Notes: a model not told the origin generated them from the letters alone. A stretch of DNA of 34,814 nucleotides from CSP1-5 sp964558395 (GCA_964558395.1 CAZLDS010000031.1:1-34814); one strand, 5' to 3'; shown: positions 15,316 to 23,281, counted from the stretch's first letter. Numbers and translations: made by a program.

Positions 15316-17226
15316 ATGGAAGAACATCTTTCCCTACTCCTGCCCAGGCCACAACACGCGGAGCCGACGAATACGAGGTTCGCAGTCCCCGACGAGCCCG
15401 TGATCTCCCTCGCGTCTGGGCCCTCATCTCTCATGGCGACGGCCGAGCGGCTTGCCACCGCACTCACAACGGCTGGACTACGCCCCCGGTGGAGTCCGAC
15501 TCTCCCTCATGGCGCGAGGCACGACGGGGCTGATATCACGCTTCGCCTCGAGGCGACCCAGATGCCCCAATCCCAGAGCTATCGCCTGACGATTGCCGAG
15601 CACGGCGTTGCGGTCACCGGCACCGACGCCCCGGGACTTTTCTACGGGGTCTGCACCCTCATCCAACTCGTCCGCTTACACACGGTGGGAACTTCGGGGA
15701 AACAGTTCGTCCTGCCAGGCCTCCGGATTGTCGATTGGCCCGACTTTTCTCACCGGGGGGTACTCCTCGATGTCAGCCGGGACAAGGTTCCGACGATGGA
15801 GACCCTGTTCGATCTCGTTGAGCTGCTGGCCGGTTGGAAGATCAACCAGGTCCAACTGTACATGGAGCACACCTTTGCCTATCGGGGCCATGAGGTTGTC
15901 TGGCGGCACGCCAGCCCCTTGACGGGTGATGAGGTCGAGGCCCTGGATGCTTTCTGCCAAGCGCGGTATGTGGAGCTTGTGCCCAACCAGAATAGCTTTG
16001 GTCACATGCATCGCTGGCTGATCCACGAACCCTACCGCCGGTTGGCCGAATGCCCCGACGGCGTTGCCCATCCTTTCAGCCCCGACAGAGAGCCTTACGG
16101 ACTCTGCCCCGTCGATCCCGGGAGCCTGGCGCTGCTGGCCGACCTCTATGACCAGCTCCTGCCGCATTTCAGCAGCCGTCAGTTCAATGTGGGGCTCGAC
16201 GAGACCTTCGACCTGGGCCAAGGCCGCTCTGCCGCACTCTGTACAGCGAAAGGGCTTGAGCGGGTCTACCTCGACTTTTTGAAAGAGATCCACCGCCTCG
16301 TGACTGAGCGCGGGCGCGCCATGCAGTGCTGGAGCGATGTGCTCCGACAGCGGCCCGAACTGATCGGCGAACTACCCAAAGACATCATTGTCCTGGAGTG
16401 GGGGTATGAGGCCGATCATCCCTTCCTCGAGCACAGCCACCTCTTCAGCAGTGCAGGGCTCACGCTCTACGTGTGCCCGGGCACGAGCAGCTGGAACAGC
16501 CTCGCGGGACGTACGGAAAATGCGTTGGCCAACATCGGAAACGCGGCGGCAGCCGGTCGAGCCACCGGGGCTGTCGGCTTTTTGACCACCGATTGGGGGG
16601 ACAACGGACACCTGCAACCCCTCCCGGTGAGCTACCTCGGGCTGCTGGCTGGGGCGGCGCTCAGTTGGTGTAGTGCGGACATGGCTGGTGCCGTACCCGC
16701 GGACATACCGGCGTTGCTTAACGCCCATGCCTTCGGAGATCAGGCCGGGGTGACGGGTCGCCTCGCCTATGACCTGGGCAATACCTATGTGCAGACCGGG
16801 ACTCTTCTTCAAAACAGCTCTGCCCTCTTCCACCTATTGATCTTTGCCGACCGCAGTCTCACCCGACCAGGGTTCACAGGACTAACGATTACTCGCCTGG
16901 AAAAGACCCTCGCCTATGTTGACCGGGTCATGACGCCGCTCTCAACGGCCCGCATGGTGCGACCCGACGCCGAGAACATCGCCGCAGAGTTTCAGTGGGT
17001 CGCTGATATGCTGCGGCTGGCGTGTCGTCTCGGCATCGCCCGCCTGCACGGTGATCCTCACGCCCCGGTCAGCAGGCTACCCGCGGCAACCCGGACCGCC
17101 CTTGCCAATGAGCTCGGGGTCCTGATCGAGCGGCATCGCGAACTGTGGCGACGCCGCAATCGTCCCGGCGGCCTCGACGACTCCGCCAGTCGACTCCACC
17201 ATATCCTCACCCTCCTAAAGGGGTAA
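15316..17226 (+). CDS. Glycoside hydrolase family 20-like beta-N-acetylhexosaminidase
   Basis: A 636-residue predicted hexosaminidase. The N-terminal third (about 1-130) resembles the GH20b alpha/beta domain, ending in the typical TDAPGLFYGVCTLIQLV. The TIM barrel starts at PGLRIVDWPDFSHRGVLLDVSRDKVP and continues through LVPNQNSFGHM. The adjacent Asp295-Glu296 pair in FNVGLDETFDLG matches the GH20 catalytic Asp-Glu, although the usual preceding His-x-Gly-Gly is replaced by Asn-Val-Gly-Leu. No signal peptide is seen, so it is probably cytoplasmic and may act on imported chitobiose-like or peptidoglycan-derived sugars. There is no clear ribosome-binding site before the ATG, so the start is uncertain. 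A rhomboid protease gene follows after 113 bp. Confidence 0.8.
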   Translation: MEEHLSLLLPRPQHAEPTNTRFAVPDEPVISLASGPSSLMATAERLATALTTAGLRPRWSPTLPHGARHDGADITLRLEATQMPQSQSYRLTIAEHGVAVTGTDAPGLFYGVCTLIQLVRLHTVGTSGKQFVLPGLRIVDWPDFSHRGVLLDVSRDKVPTMETLFDLVELLAGWKINQVQLYMEHTFAYRGHEVVWRHASPLTGDEVEALDAFCQARYVELVPNQNSFGHMHRWLIHEPYRRLAECPDGVAHPFSPDREPYGLCPVDPGSLALLADLYDQLLPHFSSRQFNVGLDETFDLGQGRSAALCTAKGLERVYLDFLKEIHRLVTERGRAMQCWSDVLRQRPELIGELPKDIIVLEWGYEADHPFLEHSHLFSSAGLTLYVCPGTSSWNSLAGRTENALANIGNAAAAGRATGAVGFLTTDWGDNGHLQPLPVSYLGLLAGAALSWCSADMAGAVPADIPALLNAHAFGDQAGVTGRLAYDLGNTYVQTGTLLQNSSALFHLLIFADRSLTRPGFTGLTITRLEKTLAYVDRVMTPLSTARMVRPDAENIAAEFQWVADMLRLACRLGIARLHGDPHAPVSRLPAATRTALANELGVLIERHRELWRRRNRPGGLDDSASRLHHILTLLKG

Positions 17227-17339
17227 TCGCCCCTCCCCTGCCTGCACACCAAAACGATGGACCGATCGACCGAGACGCGGTATAAACAACAGGGAAAATC
17301 GGGTCCGCATCCTCGTATGGATTGATGGAGAGATCGCAT

Positions 17340-18167
17340 ATGCTCCGTAAGCGGACTGGGTCGAGCCTCTGCCCCTCCTGCGGCAAGCTCAACAATGTCG
17401 ATGCGCCCGCCTGCTATTATTGCGGGCGGAAAAACCCGGGGCTTTGGGGCTTTGGCCCCGCCGTGGGGCGCCTCCTTGGCGACCTGAATTTTACTCGCGT
17501 CGTCACCGGCGTATGTGTCGCGGCGTATGTCGCCTCCATCCTCCTCAATCCACGGGCCGCCATGAGCCTCCGCAACCCGCTCGACCTCTTGGCCCCCAGC
17601 GGTGCCGCCCTTGACGCCTTGGGGATGACCGGCGCGTACGCCTGGGCCCACGGACGCTGGTGGACGCTTATCACCGCAATCTACCTGCACGGAAGCCTTC
17701 TCCACATTCTCTTCAACCTCTTGTGGATTCACCAGGTCGGCCCCGCGGTGGAGGAGCTCTACGGTCGCTCGCGGCTGATCCTCATCTTCACCGCGGCAGG
17801 GGTGCTGGGCTTTGTGTTGTCCAATTGGGTCGGCGTTGCGTTCACCATCGGGGCCTCAGGCTCGATCTTTGGCCTCTTCGGCGCCATGGTGGCTTACGGA
17901 CTCGCGCGGGGCGGCACATTCGGGGTGACAATCCTCCGCCAGTACGGACAGTGGGCGCTCGTTCTCTTTGTCCTGGGGTTCCTCCTGGCCGGCGTGAACA
18001 ACTTCGCCCATGCGGGTGGCTTTGTCGGTGGGTATCTCACGGCGACGACACTCGGCCATGGCGAGACCCACCGAGAAACTCCCAGGCTCCACCTCGCCGC
18101 GACTGCCACGATCCTCCTCACCGCCCTGTGTTTCATCCTCGCCCTCTGGACCGCGTTCGGACGGTAA
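17340..18167 (+). CDS. Rhomboid intramembrane serine protease with N-terminal zinc ribbon
   Basis: A 275-residue membrane protease that cleaves transmembrane substrates. A four-cysteine ribbon at the N-terminus (CPSC near residue 12 and CYYC near 26) precedes six or seven helices. The catalytic Ser173 is in GASGSIFG and His224 in NFAHAGGFVGGY, both typical; the oxyanion-region HGSLLHILFNLLW motif is also present. ATG at 17340 is preferred because GGAGAG lies 6-7 bp upstream; a TTG at 17322 is less likely. SixA follows 55 bp downstream. Substrate unknown. Confidence 0.92.
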   Translation: MLRKRTGSSLCPSCGKLNNVDAPACYYCGRKNPGLWGFGPAVGRLLGDLNFTRVVTGVCVAAYVASILLNPRAAMSLRNPLDLLAPSGAALDALGMTGAYAWAHGRWWTLITAIYLHGSLLHILFNLLWIHQVGPAVEELYGRSRLILIFTAAGVLGFVLSNWVGVAFTIGASGSIFGLFGAMVAYGLARGGTFGVTILRQYGQWALVLFVLGFLLAGVNNFAHAGGFVGGYLTATTLGHGETHRETPRLHLAATATILLTALCFILALWTAFGR

Positions 18168-18222
18168 TCTCACACCACTCGGGCTCCCAAGCTCGAAGAG
18201 AAGTACGAAGGGAGATAGTTGG

Positions 18223-18699
18223 GTGCGATGCTACTTGGTGAGGCACGGCGAGGCAAAAAGCGAGGCAGAAGATCCGGCCAGGCCGCTCAGCGAGCGAGGC
18301 CGGGAGGAAGTGACCCGCGTGGCAAAACATGTAGGGGCCCTAGGACTTCAGATCGCAGCGATTCACCATTCGGACAAGCTCCGGGCGCGGCAGACAGCCG
18401 AAATCCTGGCTGAATTTCTTTCGCCGGCCCGGGGGATCCACGAGATGGAAGGTCTCGCCCCCATGGACCATCCGGGCAACGCCCAAGCCGCACTCGAGGC
18501 CGCCTCTGAACCCGTCATGCTGGTTGGGCACCTGCCTCATCTGAGCCGACTCGCCTCGGCGCTACTGCTTGGGGATTCCGAGCAGGAGATCCTCCAATTC
18601 ACGGCAGGCGCAATCGCCTGTCTGGTCACCGGTGACCGGAACTTCCGGGTAGAGTGGGTCCTGACCCCTGAACTCGCCACGCTCCATCCTTCAGTCTGA
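18223..18699 (+). CDS. sixA: SixA-type phosphohistidine phosphatase
   Basis: A 158-residue histidine-phosphatase-superfamily protein of SixA size. The phosphate pocket RHGEA places the nucleophile at His8, and the second catalytic His is in VGHLPHLSRL (His103). SixA removes phosphate from phosphohistidine proteins, in Enterobacteria on the nitrogen PTS. The start is GTG at 18223 with GGGAG 8 bp upstream; longer frames run back into the rhomboid gene and are not supported. It ends in TGA, only 8 bp before the end of the convergent SLC12 gene. No PTS gene is in the window, so its partner is unknown. Confidence 0.88.
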   Translation: MRCYLVRHGEAKSEAEDPARPLSERGREEVTRVAKHVGALGLQIAAIHHSDKLRARQTAEILAEFLSPARGIHEMEGLAPMDHPGNAQAALEAASEPVMLVGHLPHLSRLASALLLGDSEQEILQFTAGAIACLVTGDRNFRVEWVLTPELATLHPSV

Positions 18700-18707
18700 C
18701 GTCGGGC

Positions 18708-21314
18708 TCACGTCTTCGTGGGACTTTTTTTCTGCGTCCTTTCACCTTCGCTTTGCTCGGGGGTCACGGACTCCGCCGGTTTTTGGTCCTCTTTGCCGGA
18801 TGGTGCCCCGACCGCTTCCGCCGCCCGGCTCGCTTCCTCTGCTCTGGCCCGAGCCTGTTTCGCCTCGCGGGCCAATGTTCTTGCACGCTCGTCCGCATCG
18901 CGGGCAGCCGCGTCAATCGCAGCCCTCTCGCTCTCGTCGACATCTGCCGCCACACCCTGCGCCTCACCCCGTCTCTGCTCTGCGATGTCCGCCGCTTTCG
19001 CTGCCTCTTTCTCCGCGGCCCGAGCCTCCTTTTCCGCATCCGCGGCAGCATCAAGAACTGCGGCAATCTCCGCAGCCTTTCCCTCCTCTGGCTCAACGTC
19101 CAGTGCAATGTCTTCGGCCGCGAGCACCGCAGCCACGACCGGGAGACGAGAAAACAGCTCCTCGAGTCGTCCTCCAAACGGATCCGTCGGTTGATTCCCT
19201 CGGAGACGCAGGGGAAGAAACACAAGGGCGGCATTTATGGATCGGTCCACCACGCCATCAGCACTGATTTCCGTCACAACTTCTGGTTCCGCGGTGATGC
19301 GTACCTCTTCCAGGGTTTTTTTGAGGTTTTCCAGAACACGCTCTGAATCCTTCTTGAGTGTCGGGGCGAGCACGCGAATCTTTGCCTCGCTCCACTCCTC
19401 AGTTCGGGTCATCAGGTATGCGAGGAGAAGCATGAGCCGGCCAGTCGCGTCGCCCCACCACCAGACGTCGATGGTTCGGTCCTCGGGCAAGAGCGCTTCA
19501 ATAGCGGCCCACTCGTCATCCTTCGCATCCAGGACGACCACATTGCAGCCAAGTCGGATGGATGCGCGCAGGTAGCGCCCATACCGCCACTCTCCTGGAG
19601 AGTCTTCGGTTTGAGGGAGTTGCTCAAGCCAGTTGAGAAGGACGGTATTAGCTCGGATCGGTCCAACACCGAAGGATTGCATCAGGATTTGAGCCCCCGT
19701 AAAGAATTCCGGGGCTGCCACTACGAGGGCAAATACCTTCAGATCATGCTCCGCAATGTCCGCCTGAAGCTCTGCTTCGGTCTCCGCGCGGAGCTGGCGC
19801 ATGTGTTCTCCTTCTCCCTCCAGGATCCGCACCGCAGTCGTAAGCCCACTGCCGCCTTCGATCCAGGTGGAGAAGCGCAGAAGCCGCTCACGCCTGCGGG
19901 GATCTTTGGAAAAGACCAGGAGGCGTGGACGCCAATCACGCGGATGTTCCGGCTCGGCACCCACCGCGAATAAGTGTTCCCGAGCGCGTTGAAAGTGATA
20001 GGAACGACGGCTGTCCGCCCAGCGTGCCGGACCGGCAGTACGCCGGAGGTATTGATAAATCGCAAAGAGAACGGCAATCGCGACTGCGCTGGCTGCCGGG
20101 TCAATGGCGAACATCGCCGCCAAACACCCCACCGCCCCCAACAGGCTGAGTCGGGCATCGAACCAGCGGAACCGCGGGCGAAAAGAGGGGCTGGCGGCTC
20201 GCGCCTCATAGAAGGTTGCGTAGTTGAGCAACCCATACGAGATCAAAAAGAACATCGACACCACGGGCGCGATCACGTTCAGATTTCCAAGACCGACCGT
20301 GGCAAAGGCGATCCCGGCGGAAAGCAGGACGCCCCGCCGGGGATTTCCGGCCGGGCCGGCACCCTGCGCAAACGGCAACAGAAATGGGAAGACGCGATCC
20401 TGTGATATGGATTGTAAAATGCGGGGCGCGCCGAGAAACGAGGCGATGGCCGAGGACAAGGTGGCAGCGATTACCCCCGCGTCAATGAGCCAGTCAACGC
20501 GGGCAACATGTCTCATGACTTCGTAGTCGTGAATCAGGGCCTCGCCGGGCGACGCCGCGGCGAACACGACCGCTGCAGCAACGTACACAACGGTCGAAAC
20601 TCCCACGGCCGTAAACGTACCGATCGTTATGCTCTTGCCGGGATCCTTAAGGTCACCCGACAGGCTCACGCCTTGGGTAAACCCCGTCACCGCCGGGAAG
20701 AAGATGGCAAAGAGCACCCAGAAGTTGGGTGCGGCGGCAGGTGCCGCCCAGTTCCGGGCCAGCATCGCCCCATTCCAGTGCATCACCCCGCCGGCGAAGA
20801 ACGAGACAAGCGCGGCGGCTAGCACCGCCATCACACCGTACTGAAGCCGCGTGGCCCAGTCTACGCCCAACCAGGCAAAGAGGAACAAGAAGGCCGTCGC
20901 AAGGCCGGCGATGATCTGGGGGAACGCCCTGCTCGCTTCCGGCAACATCCCGGTCACCGCCTCGCCGAAACCGATGCAGTAGAAAGCGATAGAAACCGAC
21001 TGGGCCACGACGAGGACGATGCCGATCGCACCGCCAAACTCCACGCCAAGCGTGCGCGAAATCATGTAATAGACGCCACCACCCTTGACCTTCAGGTTCG
21101 TAGCAATGGCAGCCATGGATACGCTTGTCAAAACCGACAGAGCACTGGATAGGCCGATGATGATCAGGGCATGTTCCAAACCCGCGTTCCCGACAACGTA
21201 CCCCAGCCGCCGGAAAAGGATGATTCCGAGGATCGTCAGAATGCTCGGTGTGAACACACCGCCGAACGTTCCGAGACTGCCCCTCGTCCCCTGGACACTA
21301 TCTTTCTGTCGCAC
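18708..21314 (-). CDS. SLC12-type (APC superfamily) transporter with long coiled-coil tail
   Basis: A large membrane transporter of the bacterial cation-chloride-cotransporter-like group. The conserved core starts LGTFGGVFTPSILTILGIILF and includes KGGGVYYMISRTLG, FFPAVTGFTQGVSLSGDLKDPGKSI and the conserved SSAIASFLGAPRILQSISQD; about 12 helices, then a cytosolic domain (about residues 445-770) like SLC12 C-termini. The last 110 residues are a charged Ala/Glu/Arg coiled coil. GTG at 21314 is chosen because GAGGGAG lies 9 bp upstream; an ATG 66 bp further out has no good ribosome-binding site. Substrates (amino acid, Na/K/Cl) cannot be told. It is divergent from the selenoprotein operon and convergent with sixA. 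Stop TGA. Confidence 0.87.
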   Translation of the reverse strand: MRQKDSVQGTRGSLGTFGGVFTPSILTILGIILFRRLGYVVGNAGLEHALIIIGLSSALSVLTSVSMAAIATNLKVKGGGVYYMISRTLGVEFGGAIGIVLVVAQSVSIAFYCIGFGEAVTGMLPEASRAFPQIIAGLATAFLFLFAWLGVDWATRLQYGVMAVLAAALVSFFAGGVMHWNGAMLARNWAAPAAAPNFWVLFAIFFPAVTGFTQGVSLSGDLKDPGKSITIGTFTAVGVSTVVYVAAAVVFAAASPGEALIHDYEVMRHVARVDWLIDAGVIAATLSSAIASFLGAPRILQSISQDRVFPFLLPFAQGAGPAGNPRRGVLLSAGIAFATVGLGNLNVIAPVVSMFFLISYGLLNYATFYEARAASPSFRPRFRWFDARLSLLGAVGCLAAMFAIDPAASAVAIAVLFAIYQYLRRTAGPARWADSRRSYHFQRAREHLFAVGAEPEHPRDWRPRLLVFSKDPRRRERLLRFSTWIEGGSGLTTAVRILEGEGEHMRQLRAETEAELQADIAEHDLKVFALVVAAPEFFTGAQILMQSFGVGPIRANTVLLNWLEQLPQTEDSPGEWRYGRYLRASIRLGCNVVVLDAKDDEWAAIEALLPEDRTIDVWWWGDATGRLMLLLAYLMTRTEEWSEAKIRVLAPTLKKDSERVLENLKKTLEEVRITAEPEVVTEISADGVVDRSINAALVFLPLRLRGNQPTDPFGGRLEELFSRLPVVAAVLAAEDIALDVEPEEGKAAEIAAVLDAAADAEKEARAAEKEAAKAADIAEQRRGEAQGVAADVDESERAAIDAAARDADERARTLAREAKQARARAEEASRAAEAVGAPSGKEDQKPAESVTPEQSEGERTQKKSPTKT

Positions 21315-21492
21315 TTCCTGTTTCTCCCTCGCTACCGCTCTACTCCAAGACTGCCTGTTTTCAGACACCGCCCTCTGCATTCAGGTTTTCGTAGCACCTT
21401 GGGTAATCCCTGGCAAGAGAAACTTCGGAAATCCACCTTACCCGCATTGAAAGAGTCAATGAAAGGTGGTACCGTGAATTCAGGAGGCCAAC

Positions 21493-22102
21493 ATGTCTCG
21501 CATCGTAATTCTGGGGGCGGGATTCGGGGGGTTATACACGGCCCGCCATCTTGAGAAAGCGCTTCGGGGAACTGAAACCGTCGAGGTGGTGCCACACGAC
21601 GGATCATTCCCTGCGTCGGGGAAAGCCTCGCGGAACTGGCGCTCGAGAAGCTGCAGCAAAAGAAGGTCGAATTACAGCTCGAAACGCCGGTGGCGGAGCT
21701 TCTATCGGATGGCTGTGTTCTCAGTACAGGGCAAAAGATTCGGGCAGACACGATCATCTGGACTGCAGGGGTGCGGGCCAACCCAGTGATTGAGGCGCTG
21801 CCGATCGGCAAGGACCACCTCGGTCGGGTGAAGGTCAACAATCATCTCCAACTCCCGGATCACCCCGACATCTATGTCCTCGGGGACTGCGCCTATTTCG
21901 AAGACCCGGCCAGTGGCCACGCGCTTCCCCCCAGCGCCCAGGTCGCCGTGAACCTTGCACGACGGCTCCGCGGAGAGCCTGGTTCCTGTGGCGAACCGTC
22001 TTCCTGGCAAAGATGATTGGAATGAAGAACCGCCTGCGCGTCGGTTTGGACTGGGCCATTGGCCTGCTTTTCGGCCGAGACACCTCTCTCCTCGAATGGT
22101 AG
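21493..22102 (+). pseudogene. Decayed type II NADH dehydrogenase (NDH-2-like flavoprotein)
   Basis: Three NDH-2 fragments lie in order but in three reading frames. The N-terminal FAD-binding fragment (MSRIVILGAGFGGLYTARHLE, from 21493, with AGGAGG 5 bp upstream) breaks off at about 21590. The middle fragment resumes in another frame at about 21600 (RIIPCVGESLAELALEKL ... WTAGVRANP ... DIYVLGDCAYFEDP, to about 21977). The C-terminal fragment is in the third frame from about 21977 (AWFLWRTVFLAKMIGMKNRL ... LLFGRDTSLLEW, stop 22100-22102). Compared with the usual 400-440 residues, roughly 150-180 codons are missing at the first junction and about 45 at the second. These look like clean internal deletions. 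The first junction falls at VEVV, a short motif that NDH-2 proteins can also carry just before the resumed part, so short-repeat recombination is plausible. It is the first gene of the plus-strand operon with the two Sec genes. Confidence 0.8.
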
Positions 22103-22136
22103 AAACACAGCTGCTCACCCGACGCGGGAGGCGGGT

Positions 22137-22373
22137 ATGGCGAAACAGGTGACCTTCTATGCCCAACCGGGGTGAGGGGCCTGTGCACAAGAGAAAGAGT
22201 TTCTTTCTCAAAAGGGTGTGCAGTTCGTCGACAAAAACATTCGGGAAGACCGGCAGGCTTTGGAAGAACTCTTGAAGCTGGGCGTGCGGGCCACGCCCGT
22301 CACGATCATCGACGGCGAGATAGTGGTCGGCTTTGACCGCCCCAAACTTGAGCAGCTGCTCGGACTCACCTAG
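22137..22373 (+). CDS. Selenocysteine-containing glutaredoxin (U-x-x-C)
   Basis: A 78-residue glutaredoxin-family protein if TGA at 22173-22175 is read as selenocysteine. The frame starts at ATG 22137 with GGAGG 5-6 bp upstream and runs MAKQVTFYAQPG, then TGA, then GACAQEKEFLS. The TGA sits exactly at the first Cys of the glutaredoxin C-x-x-C, giving U13-G-A-C16. The rest of the fold is intact, including the cis-proline motif RATPVTIIDGE and the C-terminal VGFDRPKLEQLLGL, to TAG at 22371. Coding sense therefore continues 65 residues past the TGA. A hairpin at 22181-22223 fits a bacterial SECIS. Likely a thiol-disulfide or deglutathionylation oxidoreductase with enhanced nucleophilicity. It follows the NDH-2 remnant by 34 bp and precedes a second Sec gene by 44 bp. 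Confidence 0.85.
22181..22223 (+). promoter_or_regulatory. SECIS-like hairpin of the Sec-glutaredoxin
   Basis: The lower stem pairs CTGTGCAC (22181-22188) with GTGTGCAG (22216-22223), two wobbles. After an internal loop, GAGAAAG (22191-22197) pairs perfectly with CTTTCTC (22203-22209), capped by the loop AGTTT. The apical loop begins about 22 nt after the TGA and has a G among its first two bases. From memory, the bacterial SECIS model asks for an apical loop about 16-37 nt downstream with such a G. Confidence 0.65.
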
Positions 22374-22417
22374 GGCCTTGCAACCGCCGATCGTACGAGC
22401 GCGAGGGCGACAACACC

Positions 22418-22780
22418 GTGCAAGATCGTAAAGCCATAGTGATCTACGACGGCGACTGAGGACTCTGACACCGCTTGGCCCGGTGGGTCCACCGGCGGGA
22501 TCGTAAGCAGCACCTCGAATTGATCCCTTTCCAGGAACCAGACCTGGAAGACCGCTTCCCCATCATCTCGCGGGAGCGGTGCCGCGAGGAGCTGCATCTG
22601 ATTGACGAGCAGAATCAAGTCCTTACAGGCGCTGCCGCCGCCCGCGAGACCCTGGCGAGACTCCCCGGCGGAGCCCCGATGACCCTTCCCTTTCGGATTC
22701 CTGGAGGCATGTGGCTGGCACACCGGATCTACCGCTGGGTTGCTCTCAACCGTGCACGGCTTTCCCAGTGGATTCGATAG
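22418..22780 (+). CDS. DCC-family (DUF393) thiol oxidoreductase with double selenocysteine (U-x-x-U)
   Basis: A 120-residue DCC-family protein if two TGA codons, at 22457-22459 and 22466-22468, are read as selenocysteine. The N-terminus reads VQDRKAIVIYDGD, TGA, GL, TGA, HRLARWVHRRDRK; in the family this motif is normally YDGDCGLC followed by RWV-R. Both TGA codons thus fall exactly on the two redox cysteines. The downstream family pattern continues without a break: LELIPFQEPDLED, then PGGMWLAHRIYRWVALNRARLS at the end, TAG/TGA-type stop at 22780. GTG at 22418 is the likely start (GAGGG about 10 bp upstream); no ATG is in frame before the TGAs. A conventional call would begin at 22475 and lose the active site. 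It is the last gene of the operon with the Sec-glutaredoxin. The electron donor and substrate are unknown. Confidence 0.82.
22473..22508 (+). promoter_or_regulatory. SECIS-like hairpin serving both UGA codons of the DCC gene
   Basis: CCGGTG (22480-22485) pairs perfectly with CACCGG (22490-22495) around the loop GGTC; GCTT (22473-22476) can extend it with AAGC (22505-22508). The loop is about 17 nt after the second TGA and about 26 nt after the first, both in the range expected for a bacterial SECIS. The loop GGUC recalls the GGUCU in the E. coli fdhF SECIS apical loop. Confidence 0.6.
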
Positions 22781-22828
22781 AAGCGACGACCGGTGACCGA
22801 CGACCGACGCCGGGCTGAGAACGCGCCT

Positions 22829-23260
22829 TTACTGTTGCTGTAACAGACGGAGGAATTCGCGGACGCGGGATTCGAGATCGTCGCGGGCCTGGCGGAAGGC
22901 AGCCAGCGCCTCTGCGCGGGACCGATTGCTTGGGCTGGCTGGGTCCTGGATGGACCAGTGCAGCTTTCGAACACTGGCGGGAAGCGCGGGGCAGTGCTGG
23001 GCGGCGTGGTCGCAGACAGTGATGACGTAATCGGCCGCGGCAACCATCTCATCAGTCAGGGCTTTAGACGACTGATGGGAAACGTCAATCCCCCTTTCGA
23101 CCATGACTTCTTTGGTCAGGGGATGAAGGCCTTTAGGATCGGTCCCGGCGCTCAACACCTCGACCCGTCCTGCCCCATAGTGGCGGACAAAGCCCTCGGC
23201 CATCTGACTCCGGGCCGAGTTTCCCGTACACACAAAGAGAATCCGGATCGGATCATCCAT
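22829..23260 (-). CDS. arsC: Thioredoxin-coupled arsenate reductase, LMW-phosphatase type
   Basis: A 143-residue cytoplasmic enzyme reducing arsenate to arsenite. The P-loop CTGNSARS gives the Cys11-x5-Arg17 nucleophile, Cys83 and Cys90 in TVCDHAAQHCP match the two resolving cysteines of thioredoxin-dependent ArsC, and DPASP carries the general-acid Asp106. It lies 21 bp downstream of the PhoU-DUF47 gene, as the last gene of the pst-phoU transcript. That position suits detoxifying arsenate that enters by phosphate transport. It converges with the DCC selenoprotein gene, 48 bp away. Confidence 0.93.
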   Translation of the reverse strand: MDDPIRILFVCTGNSARSQMAEGFVRHYGAGRVEVLSAGTDPKGLHPLTKEVMVERGIDVSHQSSKALTDEMVAAADYVITVCDHAAQHCPALPASVRKLHWSIQDPASPSNRSRAEALAAFRQARDDLESRVREFLRLLQQQ

Positions 23261-23281
23261 CGCCAGGGTTGCGCAACGGAC

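Noticed and set aside
17218..17234. AGGGG/CCCCT hairpin at the end of the hexosaminidase gene as terminator
   Set aside because: Only a 5-bp stem and no T-tract on either strand.
22475..22780. A DCC protein starting at an internal codon (22475)
   Set aside because: This start lies after both TGA codons, has no ribosome-binding site and drops the YDGD-x-GL-x active site, which is encoded directly upstream in the same frame.
22137..22780. Reassigned genetic code (UGA read as an amino acid throughout)
   Set aside because: sixA, the SLC12 gene, the SLC13 gene, pstC and pstS all end at TGA, so it is a true stop except in these two short contexts.
22781..22828. Repeats of the form CGACGACCG between the convergent DCC and arsC genes
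   Set aside because: Short imperfect repetition with no stable hairpin plus T-tract; not enough to call a terminator or repeat element.
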